Shown piece after piece: positions 43,513 through 54,142 of a DNA stretch of 64,000 nt (position 1 is the stretch's first letter; each line of letters opens with the position of its first letter). The translations under genes were made by a program, and so were the position numbers. Under the pieces are notes generated by a model. It was not told the DNA's origin, did not search any database, and saw only the letters and a program-made list of their open reading frames with translations. Where the stretch lies: NCBI RefSeq assembly GCF_000686725.1, contig NZ_JMLK01000018.1:1-64000 (forward strand), given 5' to 3'. This stretch comes from Clostridium akagii DSM 12554. GTDB lineage: Bacteria; Bacillota; Clostridia; Clostridiales; Clostridiaceae.

Positions 43513-44838
43513 ATGAGTACAGGAAATTATAATTACGCAGATGCTTTTGCTAAGTCAATATTGTTTTATGAAGCTAATTGGTGTGGAAAAGATGCTGGAA
43601 ACAATAGGTTACCATGGCGGGGAGCATGTCATGTAAATGATGGTGCAGATGCTAACATTGATCTTACAGGAGGTTTCCATGATGCAGGAGATCATGTTAA
43701 ATTTGGACTACCTCAAGCTTATTCAGCATCTACTCTTGGCTGGGCTTATTATGAATTTAAAGACACATTTGTTAAAAAAGGACAAGATAAATATATGCTA
43801 AATGTACTAAAGCATTTCACCGATTATTTTCTAAAATGTTACGCTAATACGACTACATGTTACTATCAGTGCGGAGACGGAAATACAGACCATGCATATT
43901 GGGGACCACCAGAGCTTCAAACAACATCACGTCCAACATTGTATGTAGCAAATACAGGAGCACCAGCTTCTGATGTGTGCGGTGATATATCGGCTGCACT
44001 TTCACTTATGTATCTTAATTATAAGGATGTAGATTTAAATTATGCAAACCAATGCATTGTGGCAGCTAAGAATCTTTATAATTATGCTAAAAACTATAAA
44101 GGACTTAGTCAAAGTGGTGGATTTTACACATCTTCAGGTTACTGGGATGAACTGGCATGGGCTGGCATATGGCTTTATGTTGTTACCAATAATAATAGTT
44201 ACATGGATGATATTAATTCTTTTATGTCTTCAAAGGGCATAAATCAATATTATCAATATCATTGGACACATTGTTGGGATGATGTACTTGGCGGTGTATT
44301 TTTAAAGCTTGCCCAGATTTCAGCCAATGATATTTATAAAACAATAATAGAAGAAAATCTTAATTATTGGATAAACAGTGTTACCACAACACCAGGCGGA
44401 TTAAAGTACATTAATTCTTGGGGAACACTAAGATATACTGCAGCCGAATGTATGCTTGCTGAGGTATACTATAAAACTTCAAATAATCCTAAGTACCTAA
44501 ATTTTGCTAAAGGACAAATTGATTATATGCTTGGTAGCAATCCTATGAATATGTCCTATGAAGTTGGTTTTGGAGATAAATATCCTATGTTCCCACACCA
44601 TAGGGCCGCTAGTGGATGGTCTCAGATTGAAACCGATGGTCAACCTGAAAAACACATATTATACGGAGGGCTTGTTGGTGGACCAGATCAAAGCGACAAT
44701 TATAAGGACAATATAGAAGACTACCAACATTCTGAGGTAGCCATTGACTATAATTCTGGCTTTGTTGGAGCTTTAGCTGGCATGACTGAATATTATGGTC
44801 AAAATCAGGTACCAGAAAATATATCAGAATTAATATGA
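43513..44838 (+). CDS. GH9 cellulase without a signal peptide
   Basis: 441 residues forming just the GH9 catalytic domain. YNYADAFAKSILFYEAN opens the mature domain directly at residue 6; the catalytic aspartates lie in GGFHDAGDHVKFG (Asp57, Asp60); the histidine signature is DKYPMFPHHRAASGW; the acid region is EDYQHSEVAIDYNSG near the C-terminus. There is no signal peptide, CBM3c, Ig-like domain or dockerin. I start at ATG 43513 behind AAAGGGGTGGGG; the longest frame begins three codons earlier at a GTG and does not add a leader either. Export would need another route, for which the upstream holin-like protein is the candidate. Confidence 0.9.
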   Translation: MSTGNYNYADAFAKSILFYEANWCGKDAGNNRLPWRGACHVNDGADANIDLTGGFHDAGDHVKFGLPQAYSASTLGWAYYEFKDTFVKKGQDKYMLNVLKHFTDYFLKCYANTTTCYYQCGDGNTDHAYWGPPELQTTSRPTLYVANTGAPASDVCGDISAALSLMYLNYKDVDLNYANQCIVAAKNLYNYAKNYKGLSQSGGFYTSSGYWDELAWAGIWLYVVTNNNSYMDDINSFMSSKGINQYYQYHWTHCWDDVLGGVFLKLAQISANDIYKTIIEENLNYWINSVTTTPGGLKYINSWGTLRYTAAECMLAEVYYKTSNNPKYLNFAKGQIDYMLGSNPMNMSYEVGFGDKYPMFPHHRAASGWSQIETDGQPEKHILYGGLVGGPDQSDNYKDNIEDYQHSEVAIDYNSGFVGALAGMTEYYGQNQVPENISELI

Positions 44839-44893
44839 ATATGGTTTAGAACTTAAAGTTCTTTTATCATAAAAAATGAAAGGAAGTATTATT

Positions 44894-47599
44894 ATGAAAA
44901 AATCAGTTACTAATTCAGTTACAGGTGTTTATCAAGGGAGATTCAATGAACTTTACAGCAAATTGCATGATGCAACAAATGGTTACTTTAGTTCAAAAGG
45001 GATACCTTACCATTCTGCTGAGACACTTATGTGTGAAGCTCCAGATTATGGGCATGAAACAACTAGTGAAGCATTGAGCTATTATCTATGGCTTGAAGCT
45101 ATGCATGGTAGATTTACTGGTGACTTTTCAACTATTGGAGCAGTATGGAATACAATGGAGCAATACATGATTCCAACTGACGCAGATCAACCAGGCAATT
45201 CAGGTTATAATTCAAGCAAACCAGCTACCTATGCTGGTGAATATGAGTTGCCAGATGACTATCCAAGCCAGCTTATGACTTCTGTTCAAGTTGGAAAAGA
45301 TCCCATCAGTCAGGATCTTAATACTGCATACAATACGAGTAATTTATATGGAATGCATTGGCTCTTAGATGTGGACAATTGGTATGGGTTTGGAAGTAGG
45401 GGCGATGGAACAACTTCACCATCATACATTAATACATTTCAAAGAGGAAAACAGGAATCTGTGTTTGAAACTGTTCCACAACCATCTTGGGAAGCTTTTA
45501 AATGGGGAGGACCTAATGGCTATTTAGATTTGTTTACGAAAGATAATAGCTATTCAAAGCAGTGGAGGTATACAAATGCACCTGATGCAGATGCTCGTTG
45601 TGTACAAGCTATGTATTTGGCAGATACTTGGGCAAAAGCACAAGGAAGTGATGTTTCAACTTATGTTCAAAAAGCTTCAAAGATGGGAGATTATTTAAGA
45701 TATTCTTTCTTTGATAAATACTTTAAGCAAATAGGTTCACAGGATGTAAATAATGCTGGGACAGGCTATGATGCTTCACATTATTTGTTATCTTGGTATT
45801 ATGCTTGGGGCGGTGGAGTTGCAGCTAATTGGGCATGGAGAATAGGTTGCAGCCATAGCCACTTTGGATATCAAAATCCTATGGCAGCATGGATACTTTC
45901 AAATAATGCAGATTTTAAACCAAAATCACAAAATGGAGCAACAGACTGGGGCAAGAGCCTTACACGCCAAATTGAATTTTACCAATGGCTTCAATCAGAT
46001 GAAGGTGCTATTGCTGGTGGAGCTACTAATTCATACAATGGAAGATATGAAAAATATCCTGCTGGAACGGCTACTTTTTATGGAATGGCTTATCAAGAAA
46101 ATCCAGTATATGCTGATCCTGGTAGCAATACTTGGTTTGGTTTTCAAGCTTGGTCTATGCAGCGTGTAGCTGAATATTATTATAATTCAGGTGATGTAAA
46201 GGCTAAAAATATCTTAGATAAATGGATTGTCTGGATAAAAACTCAAGTTACATTTAATAGTGATGGAACATTCAAAATACCATCCACACTAGCTTGGACA
46301 GGTCAACCAGATACATGGACTGGCACCTATACTGGAAACTCAAATTTGCATGTAGATGTAACTGTATATAGCACAGACCTTGGACCAGCAGCTTCACTGG
46401 CAAATGCATTATCTTATTATAGTGCAGCAACGAAAAAATGGACCCCAGCAAAATATGACGATGCATCAAGAGTTTTGGCACAAAAATTATTAGATAGTAT
46501 GTGGACATCTTATGTTGATGAAAAAGGTCTATCTGTTGAAGAGCCAAGATCAGATTATCATCGTATTTTTGATCAAGAAGTCTATATTCCAAGTACTTTT
46601 TCTGGAAAAATGCCAGATGGTGATGCCATTAAGCCAGGAGTAAAATTTATTGATATAAGGAGCCAATATAAGAAAGATCCAGATTTTGAAAAAGTTCAAA
46701 CAGCATATAATTCAGGTGTAGCTCCAGTATTTAATTATCACCGCTTTTGGGCTCAATGCGAAATAGCTATAGCTAATGGAACTTATGGGATATTATTTGA
46801 TAATTCTCCACTGCCAAGTAGTCAAATAGCTGTAAGTATAACGGCACCACTGGATGGACAATCCTTTGATGATAGTACAAGCTATAGCCCAGTAGTTTTG
46901 AATGCTACGGCAACTGAGGATGGTGGAAGTATAACAAAAGTCGACTTTTTTGTTAATGGCACTAAGGTTGGGGAGAGTACTACTGCACCATATAGCTTTT
47001 CATGGATACCATCTGGTTATGCCACTAGTTCCAGTGGAGTAGATAGCTTTGCCATAACTGCAAAAGCCACTGATAGTTCTGGAGTAGTAGGCACTTCAAG
47101 TGCAATAAACATCAAGGTTAAATTGCCAATAAAACCGGTTCCAGTAGGGAATTTACAGGTTGCTGCATATAATAGCAATACTCAAGCTACTGTGAACACT
47201 ATAAGTCCAAAGATAGAGATAACAAATAACGGAACAACTTCAATTAGTTTGTCAGATGTTACTCTAAGATATTACTTTACTGATGATGGATCTCAAAATC
47301 AAAGTTTTTGGTGTGATTGGGCAACAGCAGGTTCTAGTAGTGTCACTGGAAATTTCGTAAAACTTTCCCCAGCAGCTACTAATGCTGACTATTACTTAGA
47401 GATTGGATTTTTAACCTCAGCAGGTACTTTAGCACAAGGAGCTAGTTTTGAATTAGCTTCAAGATTTGCTAAAAATGATTGGTCAAACTTCAATCAAAGT
47501 AATGATTACTCTTTTGACTCTGTTTCATCAAGCTATGCAGTTACAAATAAAATAACTTCATATATTGGTGGCAAGTTGATTAGTGGAGTGGAACCATAA
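44894..47599 (+). CDS. GH48 cellobiohydrolase with Ig-like domain and CBM3, without a signal peptide
   Basis: 901 residues from ATG 44894 (AAAGGAAG before it). Residues about 10-640 are GH48, the processive exocellulase of clostridial systems: [80 protein letters not shown] and FIDIRSQY. About 655-755 is a bacterial Ig-like domain ([13 protein letters not shown]). About 757-895 is a CBM3 ([20 protein letters not shown] ... YLEIGF). No dockerin. The N-terminus is [21 protein letters not shown]: no hydrophobic core, so no Sec signal. It follows the GH9 gene by 55 bases, with only a small AGAACTT/AAGTTCT hairpin between. Confidence 0.92.
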   Translation: MKKSVTNSVTGVYQGRFNELYSKLHDATNGYFSSKGIPYHSAETLMCEAPDYGHETTSEALSYYLWLEAMHGRFTGDFSTIGAVWNTMEQYMIPTDADQPGNSGYNSSKPATYAGEYELPDDYPSQLMTSVQVGKDPISQDLNTAYNTSNLYGMHWLLDVDNWYGFGSRGDGTTSPSYINTFQRGKQESVFETVPQPSWEAFKWGGPNGYLDLFTKDNSYSKQWRYTNAPDADARCVQAMYLADTWAKAQGSDVSTYVQKASKMGDYLRYSFFDKYFKQIGSQDVNNAGTGYDASHYLLSWYYAWGGGVAANWAWRIGCSHSHFGYQNPMAAWILSNNADFKPKSQNGATDWGKSLTRQIEFYQWLQSDEGAIAGGATNSYNGRYEKYPAGTATFYGMAYQENPVYADPGSNTWFGFQAWSMQRVAEYYYNSGDVKAKNILDKWIVWIKTQVTFNSDGTFKIPSTLAWTGQPDTWTGTYTGNSNLHVDVTVYSTDLGPAASLANALSYYSAATKKWTPAKYDDASRVLAQKLLDSMWTSYVDEKGLSVEEPRSDYHRIFDQEVYIPSTFSGKMPDGDAIKPGVKFIDIRSQYKKDPDFEKVQTAYNSGVAPVFNYHRFWAQCEIAIANGTYGILFDNSPLPSSQIAVSITAPLDGQSFDDSTSYSPVVLNATATEDGGSITKVDFFVNGTKVGESTTAPYSFSWIPSGYATSSSGVDSFAITAKATDSSGVVGTSSAINIKVKLPIKPVPVGNLQVAAYNSNTQATVNTISPKIEITNNGTTSISLSDVTLRYYFTDDGSQNQSFWCDWATAGSSSVTGNFVKLSPAATNADYYLEIGFLTSAGTLAQGASFELASRFAKNDWSNFNQSNDYSFDSVSSSYAVTNKITSYIGGKLISGVEP

Positions 47600-47617
47600 A
47601 ATTATATTATAAGACGT

Positions 47618-47653
47618 AAAATAGCATATGGATGATTCCATGTGCTATTTTTC
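47618..47653 (+). terminator. Terminator of the cellulase genes
   Basis: AAAATAGCATATGGA pairs with TCCATGTGCTATTTTT across a short loop; the T-rich arm ends in TTTTTCTTTT. Confidence 0.85.
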
Positions 47654-47820
47654 TTTTGAGGCAGTATCACATAGCCATGAAATTAAATGAATATATAAAT
47701 CAAAATAACTCAATTAATCTAATGATTTAAATGAAGAAAAATATTGAATTAATGCATAGTTTTAGAGCGTAATTTGGAGTATAATGGGATAAATTAAGAA
47801 TATTATGCTATAGGTAATAA

Positions 47821-48031
47821 CGGAAATAAGAAGAAAGTTACGTTTGAAGAAGTAGAAAAAACAATAAAAGAGTTATAAGCAAAAGGATCAATAAATAGGA
47901 AGTGGTATAAACAATCATTTCCCAAGAGAGCAAGTAGCAAAACATGCAATTTCACCAGTATAGGTGGTGTACTTGAAGTATTAGGATATGTTCAGTACAA
48001 TCGCAAACAGTATACAAAGTTAGAAAAATAG
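47821..48031 (+). pseudogene. Remnant of a conserved hypothetical protein
   Basis: One frame runs from about 47821 to TAG 48031 with a single in-frame TAA after KTIKEL. The second part reads GSINRKWYKQSFPKRASSKT then CNFTSIGGVLEVLGYVQYNRKQY, which looks like a real, conserved small protein of clostridial mobile regions. No start codon or binding site remains. The rest of 47654-48293 is empty. Confidence 0.4.
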
Positions 48032-48293
48032 TATTTTAATAATGCAAAAGTATTGATAGAATTGTTCAATAACGAATATCAAAATACATGCATTTCAGAT
48101 ACTAAAAAAATAGACTTTATTTTATGGCAAATAAGGTTAAACTCTCACTTACTTATTTAAATATCCATTATCCATATACTGATTAGGCTAATAATAGCCA
48201 GTTTGTAAATTTGTAATCATGAAAGTTATCTGATGAAATGCTCAAACTTTTGGCAATAACAATTGGTTATATAAACTACAAGGGGGAATCGTT

Positions 48294-48977
48294 ATGAATT
48301 ATGAGTTGATTTTACTTGATGCTGATGGTACATTATTTGATTATGATATGGCAGAAGCAAATGCACTAGAAAAAGCCTTCAATTATTTTAATATCAAATA
48401 TGTGGAAGAGGTTGAGCTGGAAAAATATAGAATGATAAATAAACAAATATGGGCTGATTATGAGAATGATAAGATTGGCTTTGAGGATTTAAGAATTGAA
48501 AGATTCAGAAGATTATTTCAAAATGATGAAGAAAAAGTTGATTATAATGAGTTTAGTAAAATATATCTTTCTTTACTTGCAGGAGGCACTTATTTGAAAG
48601 ATGGTGCGGAGGAGGTATGCAAGTATCTTTTTACTAAATACAAAATCGCTATTTTGACCAATGGATTTAAAGATGTTCAGATTTCAAGAATTGAAAATTC
48701 GCCACTGAATAAATATATTCACCAAATAATAGTATCAGAAGAAACTGGATATAAAAAGCCTGATATAGGAATTTTCAATTATGCCTTTAATAAAATTGGA
48801 CATGCTAATAAAGGGACAACTTTAATTGTTGGAGATTCTTTAACTTCTGATATTCAAGGTGGAATAAATTATAAAATTTCCACCTGTTGGTATAATTCAA
48901 TAGGAGAAGAAAATAAAACTGGGTTAAAACCAGATTATGAGATTAAAGATTTAAAGGAATTATTTAAATTACTTTAA
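48294..48977 (+). CDS. YjjG-family HAD phosphatase (5'-nucleotidase)
   Basis: 227 residues of the haloacid dehalogenase superfamily. Motif I is LLDADGTLFDYD (Asp8 nucleophile, Asp10), motif II ILTNGFKD, motif III the Lys of ETGYKKPD, motif IV VGDSLTSDIQGG. This layout and length fit the YjjG pyrimidine 5'-nucleotidase group that cleans non-canonical nucleotides. GGGGGAATC precedes ATG 48294. Confidence 0.85.
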   Translation: MNYELILLDADGTLFDYDMAEANALEKAFNYFNIKYVEEVELEKYRMINKQIWADYENDKIGFEDLRIERFRRLFQNDEEKVDYNEFSKIYLSLLAGGTYLKDGAEEVCKYLFTKYKIAILTNGFKDVQISRIENSPLNKYIHQIIVSEETGYKKPDIGIFNYAFNKIGHANKGTTLIVGDSLTSDIQGGINYKISTCWYNSIGEENKTGLKPDYEIKDLKELFKLL

Positions 48978-49028
48978 AATATATCTAAGATAACATACAA
49001 ATTTGTTGAGAAAACAGAGGTGAAACAA

Positions 49029-49154
49029 ATGGAGAATTTAAAAATCATCGAAAAATTACCCAATATTGCTCAATACATTAAATTGAGAAAAATGGTAGGT
49101 TGGGGAACTGTAGATATAGAAACAGCTAGAAGAGGGATTAATTATGGTATTTAA
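49029..49154 (+). pseudogene. N-terminal stub of a GNAT acetyltransferase
   Basis: 41 codons reading MENLKIIEKLPNIAQYIKLR then KMVGWGTVDIETARRGI. The LRxxVGWG phrase is the usual beginning of a clostridial GNAT acetyltransferase, but the acetyl-CoA site is missing. The gene is truncated. Confidence 0.6.
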
Positions 49155-49188
49155 ATAATTATAAAGATTATATGAAAGAAGGGTTTTT

Positions 49189-49794
49189 ATGTATAATTGT
49201 GCGTTATGTTCTATTCATGCTTGTAATAAAAAAGAACTGGACAAAGCACCTAAAAATTGTCCAAGTCTTGATGATAAAATGAAAAAAATTAAAGAAGTTT
49301 ATAAAGATGAAGAAAATTTTAAAATTGCTAAAGCATCAGCATTAGTTGTGAGTGATGGATATGGTGAGAAGACGAGATTAGAAGAAACAATAGATTTTGC
49401 TAAAAGATGTCAGTATAAAAATATAGGAATTGCATTTTGTGTTGGGTTATCTAATGAAGCTAAGATTTTAAGTAAAGTTCTTAGTTATAATGGATTTACT
49501 GTAAATTCTGTAATTTGTAAAAATGGAGGTATATCAAAAGATTTTATTGATGTAGATTCAAATGTACCAATGTGTAATCCAATAGGGCAAGCGGATTTTT
49601 TAAATGAAGCTAAAACAGATTTAAATATTGTTTTGGGCTTATGTGTTGGACATGATTCTTTGTTTATAAAATATTCAGAAGCTCCAATAACAGTTTTTGC
49701 AGTAAAAGATAGAGTTTTAGCACATAATCCATTAGGAGCAATATATCAGGCAGACTCTTACTATAAAGACAAGCTATTTCCTAAAAAGAAATAA
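49189..49794 (+). CDS. DUF1847 putative metal-binding protein
   Basis: 201 residues. The N-terminal cysteine set (Cys4, Cys7, Cys12, Cys23 in CALCSIHAC and KNCP) and the later GIAFCVGLSNEA, VICKNGGI, PMCNPIGQA and LGLCVGHDSLF are typical of the DUF1847 family of anaerobes. The pattern suggests a metal or Fe-S centre, with function unknown. GAAAGAAGGG precedes ATG 49189. Confidence 0.75.
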   Translation: MYNCALCSIHACNKKELDKAPKNCPSLDDKMKKIKEVYKDEENFKIAKASALVVSDGYGEKTRLEETIDFAKRCQYKNIGIAFCVGLSNEAKILSKVLSYNGFTVNSVICKNGGISKDFIDVDSNVPMCNPIGQADFLNEAKTDLNIVLGLCVGHDSLFIKYSEAPITVFAVKDRVLAHNPLGAIYQADSYYKDKLFPKKK

Positions 49795-49863
49795 TGATAT
49801 TTTTGTAATAAAACAATTAATGTATATCTATCTATTATAGTAATTTGTAGAGGAGGTCAACAA

Positions 49864-50442
49864 GTGAATAATGATAGAAACTGGACAGTTTTATTTATTG
49901 GTGGGGCTTCAGGAATAGGAAAATCAAGCATAGCTTATGAAATCGCTCGATTCTATGGTGTGAATGTGTTGGAAGTAGATGATGTTCACATATCCGTAAA
50001 AACAGTTACAACAAAGGAAAGCTTTCCTGCAATACACTATTGGAATACTAGTGTAAATTGGGAAAATATCGGAATCGATGGCAATGTAAACTGGTTGATT
50101 GATGTAAGCAAAGAAATGATTCCAATATTGCAAGAGCTTGTAAACAGGCATATTGAAGATAAATTACCTATTATTATTGAAGGCGATTTTATTTATCCCG
50201 AATTTACAATGTCTTTCGATAATCCAGAGGTAAAATCTATTTTTGTGAATGAATCAGACATAAATCAAATATTGAAGAATTATTTGTCACGAGAAGGTGG
50301 AGATTTACAACATTATAGAGCAGAAATAAGCATTGCATATGGAAAGTGGATAGCAGATACTTGTAATCAGAATGGTATTAGAGTGATTGAATCAAGACCT
50401 TGGGATACTGTTTTAAAGAGAGCCGTAAAAAGTTTATTGTGA
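49864..50442 (+). CDS. P-loop kinase-like protein
   Basis: 192 residues with Walker A GGASGIGKSS (13-22, Lys20) near the N-terminus, a following EVDDVHIS and LPIIIEGDFIYPE. It resembles small kinases of the 2-phosphoglycerate kinase or AAA_33/zeta-like groups, with substrate unknown. The start is GTG 49864 behind GGAGGTC. Confidence 0.7.
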   Translation: MNNDRNWTVLFIGGASGIGKSSIAYEIARFYGVNVLEVDDVHISVKTVTTKESFPAIHYWNTSVNWENIGIDGNVNWLIDVSKEMIPILQELVNRHIEDKLPIIIEGDFIYPEFTMSFDNPEVKSIFVNESDINQILKNYLSREGGDLQHYRAEISIAYGKWIADTCNQNGIRVIESRPWDTVLKRAVKSLL

Positions 50443-50580
50443 TGCAGATGAATTTAATTAACTTTATCGCTATATAATAGATGCAGCAATTTGTCAATAG
50501 CTTCTTTAATGTTTATTGTATAAAGTACTCAATTTGCATATAATAATCTTAAAATCTTGGTTGAAATCGAGGAAAGAAAT

Positions 50581-51399
50581 ATGGATAGATTATTATTTGG
50601 CATATCAGGTTTGCCAATAGGTGATGGATCAAGGCGATTTGATTATGCTTCTGGTATTGAATATATAAAATCAATAGGACTTGATGCAATGGAACTTCTT
50701 TTTGTGAGAAATGTAAATGTAACAGATAAAAACAAACATATAATACTAAAAACTAAATTAGATAATGAATTTTATTTGTCGGCCCACGGATCTCACTATA
50801 TAAATTTAAATGCTGATGAAACTGAGAAGCAAGAACAATCACTGGAAAGAATAATAAAGGCAGTGGAGGGATTATCAAAAGTTGAGGGGAGAAGTTTAAT
50901 ATTTCATCTAGGTTTCTATTTAAAAGATTCAAAGAAAGATGCGTATAATACTATAAAAAAGAACCTATTGAAACTTCCATATAAGGGTATAGATTATAGG
51001 CTTGAAACTACCGGGAAAGGTACACAATTTGGTACGCTTGAGGAATTGGTGTCACTCTGCCAAGAGGTAGAATCATGTAAGTTGTGTATTGATTTCTCTC
51101 ATATACATGCAAGAGGAAATGGTAGTTTGAAGGGTTATGATGAATTTACGAAAATACTAGAATACGTGCTTAATAATCTGGGCAGAGTCGCCCTGGACGA
51201 TCTACATATTCACATTGGGGGAATAAATTATAATGAGAAAGGTGAGAAAAACCATCTTTCTTTATTAGAAAGTGACTTCAATTATATAGAATGCTTAAAG
51301 GCTATAAAGGATTTTAACGTTAAAGGATGTATAATTTTAGAAGGCCCTCTAGTAGAAAAAGATGCATTACTATTGAAGAATACTTATGAGCAAATATAA
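50581..51399 (+). CDS. Endonuclease IV-like TIM-barrel protein
   Basis: 272 residues of the AP endonuclease 2 / xylose-isomerase-like barrel. Blocks: FGISGLPIGDG, YIKSIGLDAMELLF, FYLSAHGSHYINL, SLIFHLGFY, LETTGKGTQFGTLEEL, CIDFSHIHARG, LHIHIG and ILEGPL. These match the endonuclease IV metal-site order (His, His, Glu, Asp, His, His, Glu). It is similar to archaeal and clostridial Nfo-like proteins and may repair abasic sites. I start at ATG 50581 behind GAGGAAAG; a longer TTG frame exists. Confidence 0.8.
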   Translation: MDRLLFGISGLPIGDGSRRFDYASGIEYIKSIGLDAMELLFVRNVNVTDKNKHIILKTKLDNEFYLSAHGSHYINLNADETEKQEQSLERIIKAVEGLSKVEGRSLIFHLGFYLKDSKKDAYNTIKKNLLKLPYKGIDYRLETTGKGTQFGTLEELVSLCQEVESCKLCIDFSHIHARGNGSLKGYDEFTKILEYVLNNLGRVALDDLHIHIGGINYNEKGEKNHLSLLESDFNYIECLKAIKDFNVKGCIILEGPLVEKDALLLKNTYEQI

Positions 51400-51675
51400 A
51401 CTGCGCATATAATGTTAACATATACTCACCACTGCATCTTTCCAACCCGATATTTATTGATTTTATAAGTTTTAAATCTACTTTGGAAAAGCCATTATCT
51501 GTTATAATTATTGATATAATTAGGATAAAACAAGCATGCAATGTATTAAAAAAAATTCATGACTAATATAAAGAATTTAAGAAATTAGCACTTAAACGTT
51601 AGAATCATATAACTTTCATAGTTGGTGAAAATTAATTATTGTATTGCAAATAATATTGAGCTTAAGGAGGCACGC

Positions 51676-52098
51676 ATGAAGAATTTTGGAATGTCAATGT
51701 TATGGTTTTGGACTTGCTATTTTATAGTTACAATTATTGGAGTTATACACACAGTATTTAATATTTATGTGTTAAAAATGAGTCGGATGGACGAAAAAAG
51801 CATGGGTGATGGATATGAAAAAACAAAACCTTGGCACCCACTTTATAATATTATTCTTTTTTCCGTATTCGGTTGGTTATATATGCGAGGTTTATCTGCG
51901 CCAAGTTTTGAAGATGCTCTTATTACTGGTGCAATATGGGCAGGACTCTGTATTGTATTTGATGTTTTTGGTTGGGTGATAATTAAGCATCCTTGGAGTC
52001 TTTCTTTCAAAGAATTCTACATTGATTATCAGCCATGGATTACACTTATCTATCTAGCAATTTTTGTTGGTCCAGTAATTGGATATTTTTTTGCATAA
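51676..52098 (+). CDS. Small integral membrane protein
   Basis: 140 residues with about four transmembrane helices (MSMLWFWTCYFIVTIIGVI, IILFSVFGWLYM, ALITGAIWAGLCIVFDVFGW, ITLIYLAIFVGPVIGY) and a soluble loop KPWHPLYN between the first two. AAGGAGG precedes ATG 51676. I do not recognise the family securely. The stretch 51400-51675 before it holds nothing I can identify. Confidence 0.6.
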   Translation: MKNFGMSMLWFWTCYFIVTIIGVIHTVFNIYVLKMSRMDEKSMGDGYEKTKPWHPLYNIILFSVFGWLYMRGLSAPSFEDALITGAIWAGLCIVFDVFGWVIIKHPWSLSFKEFYIDYQPWITLIYLAIFVGPVIGYFFA

Positions 52099-52146
52099 TA
52101 TTATCATTAGGAAGATATACATTTAAGATAACTAGGGGGTAAAATC

Positions 52147-53055
52147 ATGACAAAAAAATATAATTTATACCAAATAGACTCATTCACAAAGGAAAAATTT
52201 GTTGGGAATCCAGCCGGAGTTATAACAAATGCTGATGGGTTAACTTCAGAGGAAATGCAGAAAATAGCTAGGGAACTTAATAATTCTGAAACAGCTTTTA
52301 TCTTTACTTCAAATAATAATGAGTATGATGTTCATACAAGATTCTTCACGCCAACAAATGAAGTACCAATTTGCGGACATGCAACTATTGCTGCTTACTA
52401 TGCTTATGCTATTGAAAATGAACTTAACACTTCAAAAATTTATCATAAGACAGGTGCAGGCGTTTTGCCTGTTAATATAGTGAAAGAAAATAAAGATTAC
52501 AAAATTACTATGACGCAAGGCAAAATTGAATTTGGCGATATTATTGAAGGGATAAACAGGAATACCCTTTTATCATCAATGAATATAAGTGATGAAGATT
52601 TATTAGAAAGTTATCCAATTCAGGTAGTTTCAACAGGTCATTCTAAGGTTATGATTGGTATAAAAAACATTGCAATATTAAATAAAATAAAACCTAATTA
52701 CGATGCTCTTTCTAAATTGAGCAATATTATTAAATGTAATGGATATTATGTTTTTACAGTGGATTCCGAGGATAGTGATGTTTTGGTTCACGGTAGAATG
52801 TTCGCTCCGGCTATAGGTATCAATGAAGATCCTGTAACTGGAAATGCCAACGGTCCGTTGGGCGCATATTTGATTCACCATAAATTGATCAATCATGATA
52901 ATTATATATTTTTATTTAAAGCTAAACAAGGTGAGGCTATAAAACGTTCGGGTATTATTGAAGTCGAGGTAATTATAGAAAATAATGAACCTATGGAGGT
53001 TAAAATTTCAGGAAATGCTGTAATAGTATTTAAATCTGAATTATTATTTAAATAA
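52147..53055 (+). CDS. PhzF family isomerase/epimerase
   Basis: 302 residues of the PhzF fold (two diaminopimelate-epimerase-like halves). YQIDSFTKEKFVGNPAGVI, the catalytic glutamate in NNSETAFIF (Glu48), RFFTPTNEVPICGHATIAA, and in the second half GRMFAPAIGINEDPVTGNANGPLGAYL. Members are isomerases with varied, mostly unknown substrates. AGGGGGT precedes ATG 52147. Confidence 0.9.
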   Translation: MTKKYNLYQIDSFTKEKFVGNPAGVITNADGLTSEEMQKIARELNNSETAFIFTSNNNEYDVHTRFFTPTNEVPICGHATIAAYYAYAIENELNTSKIYHKTGAGVLPVNIVKENKDYKITMTQGKIEFGDIIEGINRNTLLSSMNISDEDLLESYPIQVVSTGHSKVMIGIKNIAILNKIKPNYDALSKLSNIIKCNGYYVFTVDSEDSDVLVHGRMFAPAIGINEDPVTGNANGPLGAYLIHHKLINHDNYIFLFKAKQGEAIKRSGIIEVEVIIENNEPMEVKISGNAVIVFKSELLFK

Positions 53056-53220
53056 TTGGCGGTTGTGAATTAATCTTATTAGGTATATAAAAAAATTATT
53101 ATTTAATTATTTGGTTTTTAATTATAGATAAATTAATTTATGAAGCGACAAAATAGTGAAAATGCGTTATAAAAATGTTTATAATAACCGAATAAATCGG
53201 AAATTATCGAGGTAATGATA

Positions 53221-54015
53221 ATGTCAATATGGATAAAAATAATCTTGAAAGTATTGTTTTGGATTCTTGTTGGGGGAATTGGTTTCAATTATATAATGCG
53301 GTTTATAAGTTATTCTTTTTATAAGCGTGCAAAACAAAATGGTAAGACTGAAGAAACTGTTCAAAAAATTGAGATTGGTAATTCGCTCGTAGGATATGTA
53401 AGAAGTGTTAATTTTCATGAGAAAAAGAAAACTATACTTTATTTTGGTGGTTCTGGCGAAATTGCATATAATGCTGCTTTGAGTTATGGGAAGCTATTTA
53501 ATGATTACATTTTTGCTTGTGTAGATTATAAAGGAACTCAAGAAAGTAAAGGGAGGATGAATTTAAAGACAATGCAAGAATCTGCATTGCAGCTATATGA
53601 TTACATAATCAAACAAGATTATGTGGACACTTCGCATATTGTTATTATGGGATATAGCTATGGATCAGGAATTGCAACATATCTTGCTTCAAAAAGAAAA
53701 TGTTCAAAACTTGTATTGATAGCTGGCTATCGTGATATTTGTGATTTATACAATAAAATTATACCTGTCTTCTTTGGGCCAATTAGAATATTTGTTACAG
53801 ACAATATTGATGCAAAAACATATGCTACAAACATCCAAGAAGAATCTTTACTTATTACATCAGATGGTGACAAAACAATAAACAAGAAAATCCCACAAGC
53901 ACTTTCAAAACATTTCAAAAATGCAATAGTAAAAGAATTTAAGGGAATTGACCATGCAGATTATTGGAAACACGAAGAAGTTGTTTCATATATCCATGAG
54001 TTTATAGATAACTAA
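53221..54015 (+). CDS. Membrane-anchored alpha/beta hydrolase
   Basis: 264 residues. An N-terminal transmembrane helix (about 5-28) is followed by an alpha/beta hydrolase domain: ILYFGGSGEIAYNA (oxyanion strand), nucleophile serine in MGYSYGSG (Ser146), an acid in ITSDGDKTI and His in KGIDHADYW. It is close to the BEM46/YqkD-like hydrolases. ATG 53215 is an alternative start. Substrate unknown. Confidence 0.8.
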   Translation: MSIWIKIILKVLFWILVGGIGFNYIMRFISYSFYKRAKQNGKTEETVQKIEIGNSLVGYVRSVNFHEKKKTILYFGGSGEIAYNAALSYGKLFNDYIFACVDYKGTQESKGRMNLKTMQESALQLYDYIIKQDYVDTSHIVIMGYSYGSGIATYLASKRKCSKLVLIAGYRDICDLYNKIIPVFFGPIRIFVTDNIDAKTYATNIQEESLLITSDGDKTINKKIPQALSKHFKNAIVKEFKGIDHADYWKHEEVVSYIHEFIDN

Positions 54016-54142
54016 ATTCTAATTATCCATATAACAGGGAGTCCCCAAAATTAATGTTCAATTGATAAATATAGTGAAAATCAAAGATAATTAGATCGCT
54101 TATGTAAGGTAAATAAGTTTAATTAAAAAAGGAGAAATAAAA

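Noticed and set aside
46272-46592. 106-residue reverse-strand frame
   Set aside because: Lies within the GH48 catalytic domain and has no ribosome binding site.
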